This document shows, piece by piece, positions 55,935 through 64,000 of a stretch of DNA of 64,000 bases. Every line of letters begins with the position of its first letter. The first letter of the stretch is position 1. Source of the DNA: Anodontia alba (Eukaryota; Mollusca; Bivalvia; Lucinida; Lucinidae); the NCBI GenBank assembly GCA_964016985.1, contig OZ024823.1, positions 38,173,687 through 38,237,686 of the forward strand, in the 5' to 3' direction. Below the pieces are notes generated by a model, which saw only the letters and a list, made by a program, of their open reading frames with translations, did no database searches and was not told the origin of the DNA. The position numbers and the translations under genes were made by a program.

Positions 55935-56071
55935 CAGAGAAAACAAGTCTTGATATTTCATGTGAAGACAGACAATTCACATGAAATGACAAGACTTGTT
56001 TTCTCTGAAAAAAAAAAAAAAAAAAAATAGTAAGTCATCTGCTACAAATTTTGCTTGGCACTTTAAGGGTT
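55858..56071. mobile_element. T-rich fold-back MITE
   Basis: Ends AACCCTTAAAGTGCCAA and TTGGCACTTTAAGGGTT (with one change) are inverted copies. A strong inner stem pairs CAGAGAAAACAAGTCTTG with its complement, and ATTTCATGTGAA with its own. T- and A-homopolymers lie outside this stem. Confidence 0.8.
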
Positions 56072-56127
56072 AATTGACTCCTCCGTCAGAAGGCTATAAC
56101 CACGTCCATGCGTAAATCCTTAGACAA

Positions 56128-56219
56128 ACAATATCGTGATACCTGTATTTGTCAATGAAAACTGCATGTGTACCTGTATTTATCAATGAAAAAGTACATA
56201 GGTAATATTGTTTGTCTAA
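56128..56219. repeat. Fold-back, 16-bp perfect arms
   Basis: CTTAGACAAACAATAT and ATATTGTTTGTCTAAG bracket two copies of TACCTGTATTTRTCAATGAAAA. Confidence 0.7.
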
Positions 56220-56519
56220 GCAATAACATTAACCGTTAACTGGTAAGCTATTTTGTTTGGTCAGGTTTTGGTGTCATTTACTGGTCAGGTGATTTCACGG
56301 AGGACTCAATTGGTTAACAGTGAAAATGTCAAAACTGATCCGATGACCTTTGATAAAGTGCTGCTAGAGCAATGGTAGCCTTTCAGCCTGTCTACATGAT
56401 AGTAGTGTGCTGAAACAGTGTTTCAGCCAGTCCTAGATTTTAATTATAATGAAAATTGTCAATAAGCAGCGCTTATTCTATAGCCCCCTGCATAAAGCAT
56501 AGAACTTTTTTCTATCAAA

Positions 56520-57995
56520 ATTTAAGTTTCAAAGTGCCGGCATGACCTTGAAAATAAAGTCAAGGTCACCAAACTCTAATAAAACTCTAAAAAAACAAGA
56601 TTCCTAAAATTATCAAGCAAGATACCCAGTAAAAACAAAAGTGCTACGGTCATTAAAAAATTGCAAAGGGGAATAACTAAAACAGTATTGATCCACTGAC
56701 CCTTCTTTTTCTGTAGCAGCAGCATCTCATGAATATGAACATTTATGCAAAATGTGTTAAGATTCCTAATAATACTATTCAAAATATGCAAGAGAAAAGA
56801 CATAGTGCACTCAAGGCTCATTTTTTGAGTATTTATAATGTAGTGACCTTGAAAATAAGGTCAAGGTCACCAAAATCTAATCACTTCTTTCCCCCCATCC
56901 TGATGATGTATCTGTGCTAGTTTGGTCAAATTCCAGCCATTGGTTAAAGAGATAGTGTGCACACAAACTTTTTACTGCATTAAGAAATTTTACAAAGGGC
57001 AATAACTCTAAGAGAATGGGCCCCTAGCCTTTACTTTCTCTTAAGCAGGTACACATTATTGATATCAATGCATCACATAAGCTTTCTTCTATCAAAATTT
57101 GAGTTTCAACGTGTCAGTGTGACCTTGAAAATGAGGTCCAGGTCACCAAAACCTAATCACTTCTTTCCCTCATCCCAAAGAAGTATCTGTGCTAGCTTGA
57201 ACAAATTCCATCTAATGATTCATGAGATATGATGCACACAAAATCTAATCACTTCTTTCGCATGTCCTAACGATGTATCTGTGCTAGTTTGGTAAAATTC
57301 CAGCCATTGGTTCAAGATATAGTGTTGACACAAGCGTTTTTTTGCTATCAAAATTTGGGTTTCAAAGTGCCGGTGTGACCTTGAAAATGAGATAAAGGTC
57401 ACCAAAATCTAATCACTTCTTTCCCCAATCTGTATAATGTAGTGACTTTGAAAATGAGGTCAAGGTCACAAAAATCTAATCACTTCTTTCCTATGTCCTA
57501 ACAATGAATCGGTACTAGTTTGTTAAAATTCCTGTCATTTGTTCAAGATATAGTGATATCAATGTGCCTGCAGAATTTGTTGTTTGTTTGTTTGTTTGAT
57601 TTGGGCTTAACGTCGCTTTCAACAATCTTTCAGTCATATCGCGACGGTGTCTGGATGTGGCAGGGAGCTCAATGCTCACTTTTAGAGTGCTGCCGCACTG
57701 AAATATCAAGCCCCAGACACTTTGACATGATATTCCACCCAGTCACATTATACTGACACTGAGCTGACCAGTTCTGATTCATAGCTCTACTTTCTTAATG
57801 CTGAGCGCCAAACGAAAGAGCAGCTAGTACCATTTTTAACAGAAATTGATGAATATCCATCACTGCGTTTTCAAGACAGTAGGAAAACCAGCATCGCGGA
57901 TGGACACATGGAGGGCAGATGGACAACATGAAAACAGTATACTCACCCCCCCACCACCCCACTCCACAAACAAAGTTTGAGTGGGGTATAATCAC
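56520..57995 (+). mobile_element. Array element related to 5540-6597
   Basis: About eight units are marked by GTGACCTTGAAAATGAGGTC and TAATCACTTCTTTCC. The 3' end pairs CCCCACTC with GAGTGGGGTATA after a C-rich run (57950-57990). A SINE is inserted at about 57575. Confidence 0.6.
57575..57790 (-). mobile_element. SINE, second family
   Basis: Starts with a (TTTG)n tail complement and GATTTGGGCTTAACGTCGC. It shares CATATCGCGACGGTGTCTGG with the 85-bp copy at 21880 but is longer. The left border is clear, the right one is not. Confidence 0.65.
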
Positions 57996-58224
57996 ATTAT
58001 GCAGGAAAGTAGCACTGAACCAGTCCATGACCTTTGATAAAGTGATTCTGGAGCAGTTGTGGACTTTAACCCTGGTCCTGCTGAACCCTGATTTACCTTA
58101 TCTTTGTAAACAGTGTAGCTCCAGATCAGTTGGCTTCTGAAGAAGTCAATTAGAAGTGGGTGCAGCATCTTTATTCCGCATGACAAGGGTCAAGATTGTC
58201 TATACCAATTCATGTTAAGCAGTC

Positions 58225-58402
58225 AACATAAACAGTCAATGAATGTTTTTTTTTCTTTTCAGAGAAAATAGGCTTTACACTCCATGTGAAAGATCTGCCT
58301 AGCAGACCATTCACACATGAAATGTCAGCTTTTATTATTTTCTCTGAATAATAATAATAAAACATTAGACTACCATCTGCTATAATTTTGCTTGGCACTT
58401 TA
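58225..58402. mobile_element. Fold-back MITE
   Basis: TTTTCAGAGAAAATAGGCTT pairs with the A-rich right half, and CATGTGAAAGATCTGCC with GGCAGATC-like and CACATG sequence. The right end TTGCTTGGCACTTTAA matches the copy at 55858. Confidence 0.6.
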
Positions 58403-58622
58403 ACCTTTCCAAATGTCTGGGATAATTCAGACGATGACAAACTGATGATATTTCTTCTAATTTTTCCCAGACAACAGGATATGACATTTCATACTAATTG
58501 TCTCAATTAGAGACAATTTGCATGGAATATCAAATCCTGTTTTATGGAAAAAAAAATAGAAAAAAAATTTCAATATGCCTTCTGTTGAAAACTTTACCAA
58601 GCATGCTAAACTTAAAGGGTTA
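58403..58622. mobile_element. Fold-back MITE, second type
   Basis: CAGGATATGACATTTCATAC pairs with the sequence around GGAATATCAAATCCTG. AATTGTCTC and GAGACAATT form the apex. It resembles 53345-53592. Confidence 0.6.
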
Positions 58623-58664
58623 ATTGAGGATCAAAACACATTCAGTATTACTCATTACTATGTA

Positions 58665-58869
58665 CAGTAAAACCTGTGTAAGACAGCCACCTTTGAAATT
58701 GACCTTAGTGGTTGATGTGGAAAGATGGTTGTCTTATAAAGGTACATGTCATGTAATTTTGCTAGCAAAATTACATGACATGTACCTTTATAAGACAGAC
58801 AATTTTTTCCACATCAACCACTATTTAAAAGTCAGGCTCGAAGGTGGCTCTCTTACACAGGTTTTACTG
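58665..58869. mobile_element. Tc1/mariner-class MITE with perfect central palindrome
   Basis: Ends CAGTAAAACCTGTGTAAGA are exact inverted copies flanked by TA (58663-58664, 58870-58871). The pairing continues inward through CCACCTT. The centre, 58731-58796, is a perfect 66-bp palindrome. It is 205 bp long and has no coding capacity. Confidence 0.9.
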
Positions 58870-59149
58870 TAGCTATAAATTTTGTACTTGATATTTCATG
58901 CTTAATCTGGTGCCTTCTAATGGTACCATTACAAGAAATTGCTTTCGATAATGTCTTTGGGCAATGACCTCATGCCAAAATTTGTCACACATTTGTGCAG
59001 GCTCTGAATTTTTTATGATAATATAAGAGCTGTTGCAGGGCCTGAAATGCATTTTGCCAATAAAATGAAATAAGAATTCCAAGTGAATCACACCTGCATT
59101 CAGCAAAGTCATATGATCAAGTACAATACATAGGGAATTAAGTAACATA

Positions 59150-59940
59150 CTTCAAACTTTTGGTCATGCTGACTCATAATCCAGAAGTATGATGTTTATA
59201 CACAAACTACATATGTATTCTGTATGGTGTTTATATATGAAATACTTTTCAAGATAAAAGGCAAAATCACTGGACTGTGAAATATAAGTGTCTGTGGCCT
59301 TGGTTTTAAGGTCAAACTTCAGGTCATACTCATAATCAGGAAGTATGATGCTTACACAAAAACACTCTTCAAGATATCAGGAAAAAATCACTGGACTGTA
59401 AAATACAGGTCACTGTGACCTACATTTATTTTGAAGTCAAACTTTGGGTGCCAGCCTCGTTGGCTCAGTTGGATGCGCATCTGACTGGAGACCAGGAGGT
59501 CGCAGGTTCGACCCCCACCAAGGTTGGCAACATTCTTTCGTGGAGATTGTTCATGAAATATTTTCTACAGTCATTTTCTCCCTCCCGCTGATTCAAGAAG
59601 GGCATTTGTCAGTTTCTGGGGAAAGAATGTGCACAATACTGGTTAACTGCTTAGAGGACTAAGCCTGTCCAGTAAACCTGTGGCTAGGTAAACTGACCGC
59701 ACTCGACATGACCCCATTGGGTTGACTGGGCCATAAAATCTCAACACAAACAAACAAACTTTGGGTCATATTGACTTGTAATCTGATGTAATATGATATG
59801 ATGTTTATACACTAAATATTGTTCAAGACAGAAAGTAAAATTAATGTGAAATATAGGTCACAGTGACTTACATTCATTTTGAAATCCAATGTCGGGTGAT
59901 ACTGAAGGATAATCTAAAAGTATGGTGTTCGGCATATTAT
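59150..59940 (+). repeat. ~130-bp array, second locus
   Basis: The same unit as 25373-28480 (GACTCATAATCCAGAAGTATG). It is split by the SINE at 59450. Confidence 0.75.
59450..59754 (+). mobile_element. Full-length tRNA-derived SINE
   Basis: The tRNA head (59450-59528) has a pairing acceptor stem (GCCAGCC/GGTTGGC), an A box (TGGCTCAGTTGG) and a B box (GGTTCGACCCC). The body is shared with the copies at 18725, 27297 and 54831, with a (CAAA)n tail. CAAACTTTGGGT at 59438-59449 and 59755-59766 is a 12-bp target duplication. The head could act as a pol III promoter. Confidence 0.9.
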
Positions 59941-60005
59941 TCCTTGAAAAATATTTCAAAGTGTCATCTGCTGAATTTTTTTAGCATGCTAAGGACTTAA
60001 GTTTT
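59939..60005. repeat. ~67-bp direct repeat, copy 1
   Basis: Nearly identical to 60975-61041 (AATATTTCAAAGTGTCATCT then GAATTTTTTTAGCATGCTAA). It looks like half of a fold-back MITE of the 53345 type. Confidence 0.75.
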
Positions 60006-60230
60006 CATCAACAAATTAGCACTTACCATGCTATGGGCAAATTCAGCATATGACAAACTTGTCACAGGGTTTTCTCCATATAAATTTACTGTATGCTTCT
60101 CTTGTATTGGTTGTATAAATTTAAGTAAGAGGCACACCATCATTTATTTTCCATTTTTATTTTCTCCACCTTTCGTCTACACGTATCTTATTACATAGCT
60201 ACAGATAAGAAGGGATATCCACATAATATT

Positions 60231-60340
60231 TTTCTTATTTCTCCACAAAAACATATGTTGTGGGTACTCATTAGAAGTGCCTCGCTGAGGGTGCTTCTAA
60301 TGAGTACCCACAACATATGTTTTCATGGAGAAATAAGAAA
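60231..60340. mobile_element. Fold-back element, ~53-bp arms
   Basis: TTTCTTATTTCTCCAC, ACATATGTTGTGGGTACTCA and TTAGAAG are followed by their complements after a GCTG loop. Single-arm relics lie at about 7165-7210 and 12565-12600. Confidence 0.85.
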
Positions 60341-60974
60341 GATATCAGCAGTTTTTGGAAGAAAAAAGCACTCTATCTGTTGCTGTTATATTTATTAATA
60401 ACTGACATAAATGTAACATGGCAGGGGGCAGAGCCCCTGGTAACTGTTAATATGTTGTCTGTTCACGTTATGTGCTTTCTACACAGTCATCCAAAGTATA
60501 GATGTTGACCCTTTGAAGGCTAACCTAAAACTCATTTTGCTGATCAGACTATTCTTGGATTATTTCCTTGAATGTTAAATTAGCCTATCAAATTTTAGAG
60601 TTGTTTATAAATTGTCCAATCAATATGAATTTTAGATCTAATTTTCAATTCTTTTTGATGTTATCTAAATATTGACAGAAATATATCTCTGCCATTTTTT
60701 ATGTATCAAATAGACAAAGTTGATATAACAAAATAAAAATCAAAGTAATAAATTGAACATTAAACTGTTAAGTAATGTAGTAGATTGTAAACCAGTTCCT
60801 TGAGAAAACTTTAGGCTATTGAAACACATTAACACAATGAAATTATTGATAAATATTGAAAAAGTTATGAAATAATTATAATTTGATTGTCTGTTTAAGA
60901 TAACTCTAAAAGATCCAAAAATTGCCTAATACAATTTTCCCGCCGCATCAAAATGATGATGTCCTCATCATCAG
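60341..60974. other. AT-rich unique DNA, no gene seen
   Basis: No exon or element ends were found. The plus 63-codon frame has no supporting feature. Confidence 0.4.
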
Positions 60975-61041
60975 AATTATTCTTGGAAAATATTTCAAAG
61001 TGTCATCTGCTGAATTTTTTTAGCATGCTAAGGACTTAAGT
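60975..61041. repeat. ~67-bp direct repeat, copy 2
   Basis: Partner of 59939-60005. Confidence 0.75.
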
Positions 61042-61583
61042 TTTCTCTTCATCCATTCAGACCTTTGCAAAAAGAACTGAGCATTGCCACCTGTTACTTT
61101 TACTGTCAAAGCATTGTTTATCTGACCGTCAATTCACTATTTTTTATTTATTCATTTGCTACTATTACCATTTTTACTCAACTGAAGCTGTATTCAACAT
61201 CCATTTGTTAATACACTTCTTTGCCACAATTCCAACATATCTGATACTTTCTTTAAAAGAGCATTATGGTGGTTTACTCTTTAAGTGTCCTTCTTACATA
61301 TGTTAGATAGCTAGGCAACTTGTGTTCTGAAACCAGACAATATTTAATCCTTAACAGTAACTTTTATTATAGCATTTATTGTTATTTAATTAGGTGACAA
61401 TGACAGACCTGATGCAATCAATGGCTATTCTTTCCAAAAGGCTTAAATGGAAAAATAATAACCTTATTTAAAACTGACTGGATATAATTCTTTGGAATCC
61501 TATCAGAAAAAACTAGAAATGTGCCAGTATGACACAGATGCCCCCATCCAGGGCCATCCTCACCCACATGCAGGCATTTTGCA

Positions 61584-62158
61584 AACAAGAGGGCCATGAT
61601 GGCCCTGTAATGCTCACCTGAGCATCATAGCACTTTGAGAATCTGATCTGGAACTGATCAAGGCAAACATTCTGATCAATATTCAAAATGATTATATTAA
61701 TCAAAGAGATAATGTAGCATGTCTAATGGACTGTGAAATAAAGGTCAAGGTCAAATATAGATGATTGCACTCAAGAGGCCATGCTAAGATGTATGCATGT
61801 ACTAAGTATCACTGGCTGTAGGAGCAATAGTTACTGAGAAACTGACCTAAACACAAACACTTCACAAGTACCAAATATCACTCTGTAGGACCAATACTTA
61901 CTGAGAAACTGACCTAAACGGAAAAACTTAAGAAAGTCACTGGATAGAAAAATATACATCACCTTGAAATTATCAAGACAAACATTTTGAGCAAGATTCA
62001 TGATGATCACTTCAAACATGTGACCTCTAGAGCATCAACAAGGTTTTCCTTTGATTTGGCCAGGTGACCTAGTTTCTGATATCAAGTGACCCAGTTTTAA
62101 ACTAGACCTAGAAATCATCAAGACCAACATTTTGAGCAATATTTATGATGATTATATA
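61584..62158 (+). mobile_element. HINE-like 5' end, outer layer
   Basis: AACAAGAGGGCCATGATGGC plus GCTCACCTGAG. Matches 28784-29213 and 44944-45510 closely. It is cut by another 5' end at 62159. Confidence 0.65.
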
Positions 62159-62487
62159 AACAAGAGGCCCACTGGCCACAGGTCACTCACCTGAGTGACA
62201 TAGCCACTGCAGATATGCAGATGTTATGCAACATTTTTCCAATCCTGTCATCACAACTAATGAAAAGATCATCCTTTAAGAAGTTCTTAATTTTGAAGAC
62301 GAATATTATATATGGCATGACAGTCAATGGAGCGTGATCATTTGAACAAACTCTCAATCACATTTCAACAGTAGGATCAATGTGAAATTTGGAGGCAATT
62401 GGCTAAGTGTTTCTGAATAATCATGATTTTATACATGCAAACTGCACAGTGGCAGGGAAATATAATAAACATAAACAAGATGAGTCA
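62159..62487 (+). mobile_element. HINE-like 5' end, inner layer
   Basis: AACAAGAGGCCCACTGGCCA with CACTCACCTGAG. Matches 29214-29510, but the sequence ends at ATAAACAAGATG, where a mariner fragment begins. Confidence 0.6.
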
Positions 62488-62624
62488 GAGACAAGGAACC
62501 TGGCTTTTTCAGTTCTGGGCTGATGGCACTGGAACACCGTTGGTCCAAGTGCATCATTCTAGAGGGCAATTACATCGAAAAAGGAGAGATCAATCTCACC
62601 CAGAAAAGTTTGGCTCGCCCTCGT
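62488..62624 (+). pseudogene. mariner transposase C-terminal fragment and end
   Basis: The frame reads FFSSGLMALEHRWSKCIILE, then GNYIEKGEI, matching the C-terminus of the mariner at 25723 (FFSSGLMAFEHCWSKC, EGNYIEKEEV). It ends with the terminal-repeat remnant GCTCGCCCTCGTA. Only about 10% of an element remains, in the opposite orientation. Confidence 0.8.
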
Positions 62625-62814
62625 AGTATGGAAAATAAACAGAAACATCAGAGGTAAATCATTTCAAACAGCTAAAACTTAATACAAGTAAATCTTTTCA
62701 AAAAGCTAAAACTTGTTTTGATTTTTAGTCTCCTTCACCACTATAATAGTTAACATGCATAAAAGTTTAACTACACTCAAAGAAGAATATATTTGCCTTG
62801 TCCATGAAGCACTT

Positions 62815-63425
62815 TTACATATACTCAGGGCACTGTATACCAATATCAACTTCATATGTTAAATGGTTCTTAAGAATTGCATTCACAACATTAAAGGGGA
62901 ATTATTTCATTATCAATGGCTCATTTGAAAAAAAAAAAAATAAAAAATTCGGGTCTGGTTATTTTTCATATAGAAAGTGTATATAATGTTTAATGTTTCA
63001 TGACTCTACACAAATTAGTTTCCGAGGTACTCGAGGCATTTAATTTTCACAAAAAGGGGCATAATTCTGGCAATATTTGGTGCACTCTGCCTAAAACTTA
63101 ATTGGCATACCTCCATATGGTCAAGATATTGTATACCAAATATCAACTTCATATGTTGAATGGTTCTTACGATAATGCATCTGCAACATTTTATCATAGC
63201 CGGGCCTATATACAAGTTGTAAAGGAGAATAATTTTGTTATCAATGGATCCATATCCAAAATATAGGAAACCTTGTCGACTAAGTCCAACTGTCACAAAA
63301 AGGGGCATAACTCTGATAATATATGATGCAGTCAGCCCAAAAGTTAATCAGCAATTCTACATATGGTCAGGGTACTGCATACCAAATATCAATTTCATCT
63401 GTTAATTAGCTCCTAAGATAATATT
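62815..63425 (+). repeat. Tandem repeat, ~250-bp unit x2.5
   Basis: Units are marked by ACCAAATATCAACTTCATATG and CACAAAAAGGGGCATAA. It ends where the hAT element begins. Confidence 0.7.
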
Positions 63426-64000
63426 AGGGCTGTCACGATAAACCGGTAAATCAGTGTATTGCAATATAGACCCGAGCCCATATGGTACCGCGATATCTAA
63501 ATTATGTACCGTAATACCGGTTTTTAGTTGCACTTAAACATTCCGAACAATCCAAAATGAAGTGTGTCCATAAAAAAATAAAACATCATGGCCGAAAACG
63601 ATAACTTTTAACTTGTGCTTAACAAAAAGGCAAAAAGTGATGTGTAGGGCCATTTTTTGGATTAAAATGAACAAGCAGACACAGAAGTCTGTTGAAAATG
63701 TTGCGATATGTAGGCACTGTGATCAGTCAGTCAAATACTGATCGTCCAATCTCAATCGGCACCATCCATCTGCCACTTTGAAAACAAAAGTAAAAGTGAA
63801 GGAAACTCACGAAAGTCCAGTTACAATCCCAACTGCTCTTAAACCAACAGACGTCAAGAAGGTGCAGCCTACTCTTACTTGGATGCTTAGTGCTGCCTCA
63901 AAATATCCATTTCATTCAGTCAGTGCCTCTACAATCACAAGATCCATTGCTCGCTACATCATAGATCCTTTGATGGATGAGTTACTTGAACAACTAGTCA
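63426..64000 (+). mobile_element. hAT-like transposon, 5' part
   Basis: The left end TAGGGCTGTCACGATAAACC resembles hAT termini. An internal AAACCGG/CCGGTTT pair lies at 63440-63523. A transposase-like frame follows and runs off the window, so the right end and the 8-bp target duplication cannot be checked. Confidence 0.6.
63640..64000 (+). pseudogene. hAT transposase N-terminus with BED-type finger, damaged
   Basis: A frame from ATG at 63640 contains AICRHCDQSVKY, a TGA stop, then SSNLNRHHPSA. The order C-x2-C, then H-H before P, is that of a BED zinc finger. It continues with TLTWMLSAASKYPFHSVSAS and ARYIIDPLMDELLEQLV, typical of hAT transposases after the finger. A GHFL stretch in another frame upstream suggests an additional frameshift. 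The stop within the finger makes activity unlikely. Confidence 0.65.

Overview
The window looks like intronic and intergenic DNA from a bivalve mollusc, most likely a heterodont clam. That is an inference. It rests on dense short non-autonomous elements with satellite-like cores and (ACGG)n tails (the architecture of oyster 'pearl' elements and Helentron-type HINEs), tRNA-derived SINEs, DIRS retrotransposons, an AT-rich base composition and very few long reading frames. There is no bacterial-style gene organisation. Nearly all apparent ORFs are shadows of tandem repeats.

Genes. Six short segments on the minus strand, between 53.7 and 7.3 kb, have good splice borders, join in matching phase and give one 155-residue open frame. 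They encode a Thr/Ser-rich stalk, one transmembrane helix and a short cytoplasmic tail ending in a stop. If this model is right, most of the window is introns of a single-pass membrane protein whose N-terminal exons are missing or unrecognised. A plus-strand terminal exon (16738-17028) with a poly(A) signal sits inside one of these introns, and a PHD-finger-like relic lies at 14738.

Layout. 0.3-3.3 kb: pearl/HINE-like element with sixteen 166-bp repeats. 3.9-6.6 kb: three further tandem-repeat elements. 7.4-10.5 kb: a ~155-bp array split by a Tigger-like element. 11.5-12.5 kb: another HINE-like element. 13.7-20.3 kb: SINEs, a MITE and the nested plus-strand exon. 20.6-24.9 kb: two more array elements, one broken by an insert holding an 80-bp perfect palindrome. 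25.4-28.5 kb: a ~130-bp array containing a MITE, which itself contains a dead mariner. 28.8-39.7 kb: a deep nest, one HINE inside another, the inner one carrying both a third HINE-like element and a complete 6.2-kb non-autonomous DIRS element. 40-43.7 kb: more arrays. 44.3-53.3 kb: a minisatellite split by a HINE, then a second HINE broken by a deleted DIRS element that keeps gag and RT/RNase H remnants. 53.8-55.4 kb: an unusual inverted-repeat element built of small palindromes inside an (AT)n tract. 55.8-61 kb: fold-back elements, SINEs and arrays. 61.6-64 kb: two nested HINE 5' ends, a mariner fragment, a ~250-bp array and the 5' part of a hAT element running off the window.

Most notable. 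(1) The DIRS element at 32535-38770 keeps the full DIRS terminal logic (inverted repeats, internal complementary region, AAT overlap) but carries about 5 kb of non-coding cargo, including an array of small hairpins whose stems co-vary. (2) HINE-like elements with the same ends carry several unrelated satellite cores, as if the termini were a cassette that exchanges cores.
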